Source: Salipaludibacillus neizhouensis (GTDB lineage Bacteria; Bacillota; Bacilli; Bacillales; Salisediminibacteriaceae). Taken from it: 64,000 nt of DNA. The first letter of the stretch is position 1; the number at the start of each line of letters is the position of its first letter. Positions 42,804-51,137 of this stretch are shown here, piece after piece. The translations under genes and the position numbers were made by a program. The stretch is taken from the NCBI RefSeq assembly GCF_002886185.1, contig NZ_KZ614148.1, positions 259,806 through 323,805 of the forward strand, read 5' to 3'. Below the pieces are notes generated by a model. It was not told the origin of the DNA. It was given only the letters and a program-made list of their open reading frames with translations, and made no database searches.

Positions 42804-44108
42804 TATGACTGTGTGTGTTTGTTCATTATCCTCTAAATCATGCAATGACTTTTTAAGTTTTTTAACACGGGTTATGACAAAACGACTTTTCGGTACAGTG
42901 GGCATTCGAGTCATACTATAGTTTAAATTTTGATCGGGAACTGTGTATGTTACATTTTCGGTGAGATATTGAAAAAATGAACGCATGATCATGACAGTAA
43001 CCCATTCACCGGCACACCGATGGCCAATATGATGATCACCACCACCTTGAGGAATGAAGGAAAAGGGACTGCCTTTCCAGTCCTTAAATCGCTCTGGGTT
43101 AAATTCATCTGGATGGTCCCAAATGTCAGGATGATGATTCGTGCCAAAAATATCTAAAATAACTAGCATGTTCTTTTTAAAATGATAGTTGTACCAATAG
43201 AAACTCTTTTTTACTTTTGCTCCCATAGCTGGAGCAAATGGATAGAAGCGACGGACTTCCTGAGTAAACATGAGGCTGTAATTACTTTTGTTTTCCTTAA
43301 GACTAGAAATGGTTTCCGGATGTTCATGCAGCGCCATTGCACCAAATGTTAGGTAATAGGCTGTTGCAACAATCGGACGAATGATATTATTCAATTCTAC
43401 AGCAGCGATTTGTGCATCCAATTGTTTCCCATTAGGTTCACGGTGATGGGATATAATATATGCAGCTGTATTTGCCGGAGCTGGAATTTTACCAGAACGG
43501 ACGTTTTTGACGATTCCTTTTAACCACTTTTCTTGACTTTCCCTAGCTTTTTTCCCACTTCTGAATCGTGCAACCGAGCCGCCGAAGGAATCAACCATTT
43601 CGCCAAGCTCCCATGCGCGTTGTTTTACATCTTGATCACGCAGTGGAATTCCGGCCCACTTGCAGCCTGTTCGGGTTAAAACTTCTTTTATTTCTTCAAA
43701 AAACACTACGTTCTCCTTGGTTTCCCACTCCGCAACCTTTGAATTGAGTTCATTTACCGCTATCTTTCTGACATCCTCTAGTCTTTCCGGAGTCATCATA
43801 GATAGAAACATTCTTTTTCGTTGTTTATGAGCTTCATCATCTAGTCCATGAACTCCACCTTCACCTAGCAAGGATTTTTTAATAGACGTGGGGACAGCAT
43901 CTTTTCGCTTAAATAGGTTGTTGTTATAAAACATTTCCGCTGCTTCTTTACCGCCCATACAAATTACTTTTTGTCCCATAAGACGTGTTTCAAAGATATC
44001 GGATTCTAACTCTTTGCGGAGCCCAGGAAGAAAGTGAAATCCTTCTTTGATGAGAGCTAGTGTATTATCAATGCCTTGTGCTTTAGGAATCGGGGTCTTT
44101 ACATTCAT
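42801..44108 (-). CDS. cypC: CYP152 fatty acid peroxygenase (cytochrome P450)
   Basis: A 435-residue H2O2-dependent P450 that would hydroxylate or decarboxylate fatty acids. The I-helix has NNIIRPIVATAYY, where Arg-Pro replaces the usual acid-alcohol pair, the hallmark of CYP152. The heme-binding loop is GGGDHHIGHRCAGEW. The K-helix ExxR is in FTQEVRRFYP. ATG 44108 is chosen because the conserved IPKAQGIDNTLALI start follows; the frame is open to 44204. No redox partner is needed or adjacent. Its TAA stop lies in a family A repeat. Confidence 0.9.
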   Translation of the reverse strand: MNVKTPIPKAQGIDNTLALIKEGFHFLPGLRKELESDIFETRLMGQKVICMGGKEAAEMFYNNNLFKRKDAVPTSIKKSLLGEGGVHGLDDEAHKQRKRMFLSMMTPERLEDVRKIAVNELNSKVAEWETKENVVFFEEIKEVLTRTGCKWAGIPLRDQDVKQRAWELGEMVDSFGGSVARFRSGKKARESQEKWLKGIVKNVRSGKIPAPANTAAYIISHHREPNGKQLDAQIAAVELNNIIRPIVATAYYLTFGAMALHEHPETISSLKENKSNYSLMFTQEVRRFYPFAPAMGAKVKKSFYWYNYHFKKNMLVILDIFGTNHHPDIWDHPDEFNPERFKDWKGSPFSFIPQGGGDHHIGHRCAGEWVTVMIMRSFFQYLTENVTYTVPDQNLNYSMTRMPTVPKSRFVITRVKKLKKSLHDLEDNEQTHTVI

Positions 44109-44354
44109 TAGTGGAAAACTCCCTTTATCGTAAATAATTTTGAGACTCTGATGCTCTCTTTCGAAAACAAATAATCTTCTAAGTATTATCCCTAACTTTG
44201 CCAAAATTATATCTACTATATTCCTTTGAAAATTTTACTAAGTATGTAATTAAGTTTTCATAATTCTAGTTCGATTAAGATCTCTAATGAAACTGCATAG
44301 AGTCAATCTTGATAAACGTCTAAGGAGATGTACGTTAAAAAAATCAGCAAAAAA

Positions 44355-44399
44355 GGATAGACAGTTGAATGGATCATAACTGTCTATCCTGTAATTTTT
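44355..44399. terminator. Terminator after cheX-cheY (bidirectional)
   Basis: GGATAGACAGTT / AACTGTCTATCC, a perfect 12-bp stem with A-run upstream and T-run downstream. Confidence 0.8.
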
Positions 44400-44419
44400 T
44401 ATCTGACTGCTTTGTATCT

Positions 44420-44776
44420 TTATAAAACCTTTTCTAAAGCTTCCTGAATTCTTTCTGAAGAAAATGGCTTAACGATAAAGTCTTTCGCACCCGCTTGAAT
44501 GGCTTCAACAACCATGCCTTGCTGACCCATCGCTGAACACATTATAACTAGTGCATTACCATCCAGTTTTTTAATTTCTTTTAGTGCATCTACACCATTT
44601 AACTCAGGCATAGTTATATCCATTGTGACAACATCGGGTTTTAATTCTTGATACTTTTCTATGGAAACCTGACCATTCTCTGCTTCACCTATTACTTCGT
44701 GACCAAGTTTAGTCAAAATATCTTTCAATTGCATTCTCATAAAAGCTGCATCATCTGTAACTAAAACACTTGCCAT
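44420..44776 (-). CDS. cheY: CheY-like response regulator
   Basis: A 118-residue single receiver domain. The phosphorylated Asp lies in PDVVTMDITMPELNG (about residue 54), the acidic pair in SVLVTDDAAFMR, Thr/Ser and Lys in IMCSAMGQ and DFIVKPFSSER. It has no output domain. It is preceded on the same strand by a CheX-like phosphatase gene, which suggests a small phosphorylation module. Flagellar genes are not in the window. Confidence 0.93.
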   Translation of the reverse strand: MASVLVTDDAAFMRMQLKDILTKLGHEVIGEAENGQVSIEKYQELKPDVVTMDITMPELNGVDALKEIKKLDGNALVIMCSAMGQQGMVVEAIQAGAKDFIVKPFSSERIQEALEKVL

Positions 44777-44854
44777 CTTTTTCGCCTCCTTAGTTTATCC
44801 CTATCTTTATTTACGGTTTCTTTGTTGGAATTGCATCATAGTCATTTCAATAGA

Positions 44855-45316
44855 TTAATCTAGTAAAAAGTAAATACTCATTGGTCCAACGCTTTCAAAG
44901 GAAACAGGTACGTGAAGTGCTTTTTTGTATCCTGTAAGTGTAGTATTCCCTTGAAATATAGTTGGTGAAGTGATATCTGTATTAACTCCTTGTTCGGTGA
45001 TATTAGTAGACAATCTCCCGGCTATCATATTTCCTAACTCCCCACTAAAAGAAAGTAGCATTTCTCCCTCAAGAGGCATGCCGAACATCGTTTGCCCGAT
45101 TCCACCAAAGACTTCAGGATCTCCTGTTAATATCATTTTCCCTTTAAGGTCACCTGTAATTCCTATGAAGACACCATAATTCAAAGTTAGAACTTGTTCA
45201 GATAACTTTGCCTTTTGTAGTTCCAAATTTAACGGGACTACGCTCTTGATCGCATTAACTGTTCCATTCAATAAATTAGTAATATTTTGATTTTTTTCCG
45301 TTGTTAAGTTTGTCAT
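44855..45316 (-). CDS. cheX: CheX-like chemotaxis phosphatase
   Basis: A 153-residue CheC/CheX-type protein. The dephosphorylation motif ExxN appears once in LLSFSGELGNMIAGRLSTNI, as in CheX, which has one active site per monomer. GVFIGITGDLKGKMILTGD is the conserved N-terminal beta segment. It would remove phosphate from the CheY encoded 78 nt downstream. SD AAAGGGGAG. Confidence 0.85.
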   Translation of the reverse strand: MTNLTTEKNQNITNLLNGTVNAIKSVVPLNLELQKAKLSEQVLTLNYGVFIGITGDLKGKMILTGDPEVFGGIGQTMFGMPLEGEMLLSFSGELGNMIAGRLSTNITEQGVNTDITSPTIFQGNTTLTGYKKALHVPVSFESVGPMSIYFLLD

Positions 45317-45776
45317 ATAATCACTACTCCCCTTTTAAAGCTATGGTTGTACGGTCTTTTCACAATTAAGTATAATGACGCATTTAAAGTTAAGTATTTC
45401 GTTTATAAAATGAAAAATAGCTACCTAGTATAACTGCGGCAGCCATCTGGATTTTAAATAAAAACCGTGGCGGCTAAGGTAAAAGAAATAATTCTAATAC
45501 TTTAGACCCTATGCTTTGCGTCCTATTCTTTCAAATAGTTTGCCTATATCAATACTAATATTATAATGTTAGTAGGACCTTTATCACCTGTCTTTTATAA
45601 TGTTACAATGATTTATGTCATATATCAACCTATTTCGACAAAACTTTATTTCATTGTACATATTTCGTATGGACTAGTAATTCTTATGCAATTGAAGAAG
45701 AGCACCAATAATAGAAGGGTTTTACCCTAGGCTTGAAGTACTAAACTAAAGTCTCGCAAGAGAAAAATTCGTAAAA
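45317..45776. other. Intergenic stretch of 460 bp, nothing recognised
   Basis: AT-rich region upstream of cheX and downstream of the BCCT gene. A patch at about 45434-45485 (GCGGCAGCC...CGTGGCGGCTAAGG) faintly resembles family A but is too diverged to call. Confidence 0.4.
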
Positions 45777-45820
45777 AAAGATTCTCATAAGGCCATGATG
45801 CCCTTTTGAGAATCTTTGAT
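45777..45820. terminator. Terminator of the BCCT gene
   Basis: AAAGATTCTCA...TGAGAATCTTT arms around a GG-CC inner stem, close to the stop at 45826. Confidence 0.75.
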
Positions 45821-45825
45821 TTTGT

Positions 45826-47343
45826 CTATTTTATTATACCTTGAGATTTAGCCATCTTTTTTACTACCTTAGGTGCTAACCAAAGCGTAGGAAGGAGAAT
45901 AAGCGAAACAGGAACAGCGGTAAAAACAATAAATGACTGTAGGGCATTAATACTGCCTTCGCCTATGAATAGCAATACTGCTGCTACGGCTCCCATAGTT
46001 ATTGCCCAAAACACCCGAATACTTCTAGCAGGAGTATCATTTCCGGTTACTGTCATAGAGATACTGTACGCCATGGAATCAGTTGTCGTAGCAACAAATA
46101 CAATACTAACAAATAAGAAAGCACTTGCGACCCATGTGCCGAATGGTAGTTGAGTTGCGATCGCAATCATTGTAGCGGGCATTCCGCCTTCATAGAGTGC
46201 ATCTCCGACAGAGCCAGGGTTTTGAAGTTCGAAAAATATCCCTGATCCACCAACAACGGTAAACCAAAAATTGGTCACGAGAGGTGCAATAATAATTACC
46301 GCAAGGAATAACTCTCGAACAGTCCGTCCGTGAGAGATACGGCTAATGAAGAGCGCCATGGCAGGACCAAAACCAATAAACCAGGCCCAAAAGAAAATGG
46401 TCCAGTAGCCAAGCCAATCTCGATCCCCTCTGTATAAACTTAGTTCAAAATAATCTCCAAGATAGAGTCCAAAAGTACCAATGAAAGAGTCGAAGATAAA
46501 ACCTGCTGGCCCTATGATTAAAATAAGGATCATCAAAGTTATTGTTAATATGATATTAAAACGACTTAGCCATTCGATTCCTTTATGAATGCCGGTTAGT
46601 GCAGATATGGCCGCAATGGTGACAAGAGAAAATATAATCACTACTTGCGTTAAGAATGTATTTGAGATACCAAACAATGACTCAAGGCCATAGGCTGCTT
46701 GAAGTCCTAAAAAACCAATAGGTCCTATCGTTCCTGCAGCAACTGCTAAGATAGAAAAAGCGTCTACTATTATACCTAGAATGCTGTTTTTTTTCATAAT
46801 GCTGTCACCGAAAAGGGGATAAAGAAGCGTACGAGGTTTCATTGGTAACCCTTTTGAGTAGCCATACATCAAAACGACAACACCTAATGTACCTAATATT
46901 GCCCAACCGGAGAATCCCCAATCTAAGAAGGATTGTGCCAAGGCGGGTGAAATAGTAGCTTCTTGACCTGGAGCAATATCCCCATACATTGGCGGAGTCT
47001 CTAGAAAGTGGTACATCGGTTCTGCTGCTGCCCAAAAGACACCACCCCCTCCAAGAAGAGTGGTCATGATCATGGCTATCCACTTAAATGTACTCGTTTC
47101 AGGTTTTCCAGGCTCTCCAAGGCGCACATTTCCATATTTGGATACCATCATAACGGCAGCAACGATTAGATTAAGTAGCATAAATACTTGCCAAAAAGCA
47201 CCAAAATAAGTTGCGGACCAGGTGAATGTTGACTCAACGAAATTAGCTATCCACTCGACTGAAATAAAAGAAGCGATCACAAATAAAACGAGTGAACCCC
47301 CGCTGATAAGAAAAACCGGCCATTCAATTTGTCGTTGTTTCAA
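45826..47343 (-). CDS. BCCT family osmolyte (betaine/choline/carnitine) transporter
   Basis: A 505-residue protein with 12 membrane helices. The BCCT signature region appears as WTIFFWAWFIGFGPAMALF followed by ISRISHGRTVRE; Trp-rich segments form the aromatic substrate box. These carriers take up trimethylammonium compounds or ectoine with Na+. Short termini suggest limited osmotic sensing compared with BetP. TTG start behind TAGGAGGC. It lies 1 kb from ectD, so uptake and hydroxyectoine genes are neighbours. Confidence 0.92.
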   Translation of the reverse strand: MKQRQIEWPVFLISGGSLVLFVIASFISVEWIANFVESTFTWSATYFGAFWQVFMLLNLIVAAVMMVSKYGNVRLGEPGKPETSTFKWIAMIMTTLLGGGGVFWAAAEPMYHFLETPPMYGDIAPGQEATISPALAQSFLDWGFSGWAILGTLGVVVLMYGYSKGLPMKPRTLLYPLFGDSIMKKNSILGIIVDAFSILAVAAGTIGPIGFLGLQAAYGLESLFGISNTFLTQVVIIFSLVTIAAISALTGIHKGIEWLSRFNIILTITLMILILIIGPAGFIFDSFIGTFGLYLGDYFELSLYRGDRDWLGYWTIFFWAWFIGFGPAMALFISRISHGRTVRELFLAVIIIAPLVTNFWFTVVGGSGIFFELQNPGSVGDALYEGGMPATMIAIATQLPFGTWVASAFLFVSIVFVATTTDSMAYSISMTVTGNDTPARSIRVFWAITMGAVAAVLLFIGEGSINALQSFIVFTAVPVSLILLPTLWLAPKVVKKMAKSQGIIK

Positions 47344-47619
47344 TATAAAGCCTCCTAAAGGTATGTATCCTTTTTATAAGTGATTTAAAGCTTATTTACT
47401 CTACCACATCCCGATATGGAGAGACAATAGAATGAATAACCTTCTGTTTATTGGGAGTATTTTGTGAATTTAATATTCTTATTAAATATATTGGTAACAA
47501 AGGTTCCTTTGTATTATTTGGTGAAGCAAGAGATTTATGCAAAAGTAAAACGAATAAGATATAAAGTGTGGTTTTTAGTAAATGAACCAATTTCATAATA
47601 CAATTTTTTAGCTATTTTA

Positions 47620-47655
47620 ACGAACGTTTGAATAAATACTGATATCAACGTTCGT
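47620..47655. promoter_or_regulatory. 9-bp inverted repeat ACGAACGTT / AACGTTCGT
   Basis: Perfect arms at 47620-47628 and 47647-47655 with an 18-nt spacer, flanked by T- and A-runs. It could be an operator or a bidirectional terminator; no gene lies within 250 bp on either side. Confidence 0.35.
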
Positions 47656-47678
47656 AAAAAAATGAATGATTGAAGTGT

Positions 47679-47820
47679 AAGACGGCGACTCCTGTGGGTT
47701 CAGCGAAGTCTGAAAATCCATTATTACGGAGATTTTCGGAGGAAGAATTAGTTGAAGAAGAGCCCCACGGAAAGCGTCCGTCTGAAATGGAGATCATTAA
47801 GAACATTCGGAAATCAACAT
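47679..47820. repeat. Family B interspersed repeat (B4)
   Basis: GACGGCGACTCCTGTGGG at one end, CCCCACGGAAAGCGTCCGTC toward the other, ending in CGGAAATCAAC. The ends GACGG... and ...CCGTC can pair. This layout matches a GC-rich repeat I recall as widespread in Bacillaceae genomes. Confidence 0.75.
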
Positions 47821-48084
47821 ACAACGATGACTTATGAAACTCATTCAAATAAAAGATTATATAATGGAGGCTAGTGAAATTTTTATGAAAAACCATAATT
47901 CGTGTTTAACATACATAAATATAGGGTAAATTCCTAAATGAGGACGAGTATTTAAAGCTTGACCTTGAATAGAGATTTGTATTTTCAGAAAAGTTGAATT
48001 TGAGAAAGTAAGTTGATAAATTTAATGGTTAAAATAGAAAAAATAGTTCCGGCAGTAATGATGTAGACAATAGAGCTAACAGAT

Positions 48085-48122
48085 GAGCTGGGAAGGGTCC
48101 TTACCCTTTCCAGCTCTTTTTT
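48085..48122 (+). terminator. Strong terminator upstream of ectD
   Basis: GAGCTGGGAAGGG pairs with CCCTTTCCAGCTC (one G-U), followed by TTTTTT. There is no called gene upstream on this strand; it could end an unseen RNA or act as a leader attenuator. Confidence 0.75.
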
Positions 48123-48155
48123 ACGTTATTTTACTTTAATAGGGAGGTGACATCC

Positions 48156-48306
48156 TTGTCAAAATCTTTCTTGCAAAGTATGCAATGTTGGAATTACCAC
48201 TAGCCATTCTTTGGGAGAAAAAATATGTACGAATGGTAACCAACGTAGTAAATTGATAGGTTTACTCAAAAAGAAGCCTAAATATTTTAAGCGAAGGAGA
48301 CTTGAA
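48156..48306 (+). pseudogene. Possible frameshifted small zinc-ribbon protein
   Basis: A good SD (GGGAGGTGAC) precedes TTG 48156, but that frame stops after 15 codons. Shifting frame near 48165-48174 gives a continuous reading: MSK, then a Cys-rich CKVCN, KICTNGNQ and a basic tail LLKKKPKYFKRRRLENA that ends one codon before ectD. Two Cys knuckles suggest a former zinc-binding protein. It may be a real decayed gene, a sequencing error or chance. Confidence 0.35.
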
Positions 48307-48307
48307 A

Positions 48308-49237
48308 ATGCATAAAGATTTTTATCCATCAAGAACGGGAGAAAATGCTGGGAAAATTACTAACCGGAAGGATCCTGTTGTATATGGAAATGCGGCAGAA
48401 GGCCCGCTCGATAAGAATGACTTAGATTACTATAATGAGAATGGTTATTTGTTATATGATGATCTATTTAACGAGGAAGAGTTAAAAGTAATGCAAGAAG
48501 GTCTGCAAGATATTCTAAACAAAAACGAGAAAAAAGAAGCGGATCACATTATTAGAGAACCTGGAAGTAATGAAATTCGTTCTGTTTTTGAAATTCATAA
48601 AGATGATCCATTTTTCAAATCTCTTTCTAAAAATAAACGAATTGTCCAGATTGCGGAACAACTACTTGGAAGCCAAGTCTATATTATGCAGTCACGAATT
48701 AATTTTAAACCCGGGTTTAAAGGCAAAGAGTTTTATTGGCATTCAGACTTTGAGACATGGCATGTAGAGGATGGTATGCCAAATATGAGGGCAGTGAGTT
48801 GCTCGATTGTATTGACAGATAACCATGAGTTTAATGGACCAATAATGCTAATTCCTGGATCCCATAAATGGTACGTATCTTGTCCTGGTAAAACGGAAGA
48901 GGACAATTATAAAACGTCGTTGAAAAAGCAAGAATCGGGAGTGCCGGAGAACAAGAAAATGGAGAAACTAGTTGAGGAAGCGAACGGCCAAATCGACAGA
49001 GCAGTTGGACCGGCTGGATCCGTTTTATTTTTTGATTGCAACACGATGCACGGATCGGCAGGAAACATCTCGCCGTTTCCACGAAGTAACGTATTTTTTG
49101 TATTTAACTCGATTGAAAATAAATTAGTGGAACCATTCGGAACGGGCCAACCTCGTCCTGAGTTCCTGGCAAATCGAGAAAATATAAAACCAATTAAGCC
49201 GGAAACGAGTACCTTCAGAAAATCGCAGTATGCCTAA
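48308..49237 (+). CDS. ectD: Ectoine 5-hydroxylase (EctD)
   Basis: A non-heme Fe(II), 2-oxoglutarate-dependent dioxygenase that turns ectoine into 5-hydroxyectoine. The 309-residue protein has the Fe-binding H-x-D in GKEFYWHSDFETWHVEDGMP, the PhyH-type GPIMLIPGSHKW, and the distal His in NTMHGSAGNIS. N-terminal DLDYYNENGYLLYDDLFNEE is also typical. ATG 48308 has GAAGGAG 9 nt upstream. It stands alone 41 kb from ectAB. Confidence 0.95.
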   Translation: MHKDFYPSRTGENAGKITNRKDPVVYGNAAEGPLDKNDLDYYNENGYLLYDDLFNEEELKVMQEGLQDILNKNEKKEADHIIREPGSNEIRSVFEIHKDDPFFKSLSKNKRIVQIAEQLLGSQVYIMQSRINFKPGFKGKEFYWHSDFETWHVEDGMPNMRAVSCSIVLTDNHEFNGPIMLIPGSHKWYVSCPGKTEEDNYKTSLKKQESGVPENKKMEKLVEEANGQIDRAVGPAGSVLFFDCNTMHGSAGNISPFPRSNVFFVFNSIENKLVEPFGTGQPRPEFLANRENIKPIKPETSTFRKSQYA

Positions 49238-49419
49238 TAGGTATTAGAATATAAAATCTTTTTTTGCTAATTTACGTAGGTAACGAAAAGACTTCTCCCT
49301 AATAAGTAAACTAAATATCTCCATAACGATAGGTTTAAATTTCCTTGGGTAATGGGAATGAATAAATTGTTGTCAAACTCGTAAAGAATGAGGAAAGTAG
49401 CTGGGAGACAGTAGTGATG

Positions 49420-49444
49420 GGCTGCAATTGTGCAGCCTATTTAT
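49420..49444 (+). terminator. Terminator downstream of ectD
   Basis: GGCTGCA / TGCAGCC with a 4-nt loop, followed by TATTTATT. It lies 183 nt after the ectD stop. Confidence 0.65.
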
Positions 49445-49501
49445 TACTGTAAGTTATTATTAGGTTGTGGGATTGAATGATATCTTATTTGGAGGTTTCC
49501 A

Positions 49502-50203
49502 ATGGTTGAAAAAAATGAAGAACTAGAGGTTAAAAACAAACAAAAAGAAGTTTCCAGTTCTGTAAGTAAGGAATTACGTGATCATTTTGGAAGGGGGCCT
49601 GAGTCTGTTTTTGTAAGTTTAACACCCTGTGTAGTTGTGATCCATATCAGAAATTTTTTATCCCCAATAGAAAGTGTTGTTATGAAACAAGAGGGTCTTA
49701 AAGGAGTGGAATCTTTACGTGAGATTCTAATGAAAAGTGTTCTTCCTGAAATAAAAACCAAAATATCAGCTTCTTTTGATATCAAGGATTTTGAATTCTT
49801 TTATGATTGGAATATCGATCAAAAGTCAGGAATGATTATTGGAATTCACTGGGATAAAATAGATAGGCAAGAGATTGAGAAATCCTTTTATGGTGCCATG
49901 AATCAAGAGATTCGAAAAATAAGTGAAACTGCTGAAAAACAACCGGAGCATGTGTTTACTTATCAAGTAAATCCCAGAACGATTATTTCAGGCAGAGAAG
50001 GAATTTTGATTCGTATTGAAAAAGAGCTTATTAGTTTAGGTTCTGGTGAGACACTGCAAATTGCGAAAAGAAGATTAGAAAAAAGGTTACTAAATGAAGG
50101 AGAGTTTAACAAAATACTTGGGGTTTCGGTACAGGATATTTTTGTGCATTGGGATTTCGAGTCTGATAAAAGTATCATTGTTTTTATAACTGATCCTTTT
50201 TAG
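49502..50203 (+). CDS. MpsC-like (DUF2294) protein
   Basis: A 233-residue protein of the DUF2294/MpsC type. The conserved core is KELRDHFGRGPESVFVSLTP, then VVVIHIRNFLSPIESVVMKQ and LREILMKSVLPEIKTKISAS. A second partial copy seems to lie at the C terminus (GETLQIAKRRLEKRLLNEGE, ending WDFESDKSIIVFITDPF). MpsC belongs to a Na+-dependent membrane-potential system in Staphylococcus; MpsA/MpsB genes are not in the window. SD TTGGAGG. Confidence 0.75.
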   Translation: MVEKNEELEVKNKQKEVSSSVSKELRDHFGRGPESVFVSLTPCVVVIHIRNFLSPIESVVMKQEGLKGVESLREILMKSVLPEIKTKISASFDIKDFEFFYDWNIDQKSGMIIGIHWDKIDRQEIEKSFYGAMNQEIRKISETAEKQPEHVFTYQVNPRTIISGREGILIRIEKELISLGSGETLQIAKRRLEKRLLNEGEFNKILGVSVQDIFVHWDFESDKSIIVFITDPF

Positions 50204-50233
50204 TGACAAACATATAAAGTACCTGGAGGGAAT

Positions 50234-50479
50234 ATGAATCAAAATCAATTAAAAAAGATGTTAAAAGAATTAACGGTTGAGCCTTACAGTTCATGTAAAA
50301 TGACATACACTTTTGCTAAGGACGAAGATCAGAAACCAGTTGTTTCTGTATTTTTAGACAGAGAAACAAAAGCTTTTCATATCCAAGATATTGAACAAGG
50401 GATGACTGAATGTATGAAAGATGTGGAAAATGCAGTATCTTATATTATTAAAAGAGTAAGTACTGAAGAAAGTATATAA
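50234..50479 (+). CDS. Hypothetical protein, 81 residues
   Basis: Acidic, cytosolic, no recognisable motif beyond a predicted beta hairpin (CKMTYTFAKDEDQKPVVSVF) and a C-terminal helix. It follows the MpsC-like gene after 30 nt with its own SD (TGGAGGG), so it is probably co-transcribed with it. One Cys near residue 16 and one near 56. Confidence 0.55.
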   Translation: MNQNQLKKMLKELTVEPYSSCKMTYTFAKDEDQKPVVSVFLDRETKAFHIQDIEQGMTECMKDVENAVSYIIKRVSTEESI

Positions 50480-50521
50480 TGCCGGTTTTGGTCTCATTTT
50501 AAGTTCTTCTTTAGATAAAAA

Positions 50522-50556
50522 GGAGAGAAAGAATTTTAAATTCTCTCCAATTTTGT
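50522..50556. terminator. Terminator between the MpsC-like operon and the DUF1540 gene
   Basis: GGAGAGAA / TTCTCTCC with an 11-nt loop, followed by AATTTTGT. Confidence 0.7.
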
Positions 50557-50578
50557 AAAAAAACGTTATTTTTGTTTA

Positions 50579-50734
50579 TTAGTGTTGATTCTCAAAGGTT
50601 TTACAATCTGTTTCTTCTTGATGTTCAGCTTCTTTACCGGTGTGGCTGACTACATATATTCTGTCAGCGGCACATTGATTTCCGTTTGCCCAATGAACGC
50701 AGTTACTTACTTCGCAAAGTACATCTACAGCCAT
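50579..50734 (-). CDS. DUF1540 domain protein
   Basis: A 51-residue protein, found on the minus strand. It starts MAVDVLCEVSNCVHWANGNQ and shows the DUF1540 pattern C-x4-C-x8-C...C, with four cysteines that probably bind one metal ion, and the typical ADRIYVVSHTG. DUF1540 proteins are common in spore formers and of unknown function. ATG 50734 lies behind GAGGAGGTG. Confidence 0.85.
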   Translation of the reverse strand: MAVDVLCEVSNCVHWANGNQCAADRIYVVSHTGKEAEHQEETDCKTFENQH

Positions 50735-51137
50735 CAAAAAACACCTCCTCTTGTACGCTTAGAATAAGCTAAATCAGAGTCCGTAATACTATAGAGATAT
50801 TGTGATTGATGAGAATATTAGGAGCCCAAGCTATTTGTATCCATTATTTATTAATGAAGGAATTATAATTTAATCCAAATAAAGTAATTGGCAGCTATCT
50901 TTACGCCACAAGGAAGAGAAGTTCGCCCTTGATGCTTAAATGATGGTGGCTTTAAAGATCACGCTGTATTTAATAAAAGACGGCTCTGCCGTTTTTCTAA
51001 TTGAAAGTTGTACATATGCTCTAAGCAAATAAATGGACTTGTTAAGTTCTATGAGATAGTTTATTGTTACGGTCGAAAATGGATAATAACCGTATAAAAG
51101 TGACACTAAAGCATAAAGACAGCAGGAGGAGTTAGGG
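50735..51137. other. Intergenic stretch of 403 bp with repeat A3
   Basis: Contains family A copy A3 and the SD of the Old Yellow Enzyme gene (AGCAGGAGG). A 101-codon minus-strand frame at 50936-51241 overlaps both and is not called. Confidence 0.5.
50886..50999 (+). repeat. Family A repeat, form without inner palindrome (A3)
   Basis: AATTGGCAGCTATCTTTACG, a variant middle (CACAAGGAAGAGAAGTTCG), GATCACGCTGTATTTAATAA and the right hairpin GACGGC-TCT-GCCGTTTTTCT. Closest to A2. Confidence 0.85.

Larger units (their letters stand above)
47344..48155. other. Intergenic stretch of about 0.8 kb between BCCT and ectD genes
   Basis: Holds an inverted repeat (47620-47655), family B repeat B4 (47679-47820) and a strong terminator (48085-48122) that follows no called gene. 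Open frames at 47396-47596 and 47645-47896 on the minus strand lack SD and overlap these elements. Confidence 0.55.

Noticed and set aside
45434-45485. Possible further family A copy upstream of cheX
   Set aside because: Only short GC-rich blocks resemble the family; the order and hairpin end are missing.
47396-47896. Two minus-strand frames (66 and 83 codons) between BCCT and ectD
   Set aside because: They overlap an inverted repeat and repeat B4, have no SD, and their products are not recognisable.
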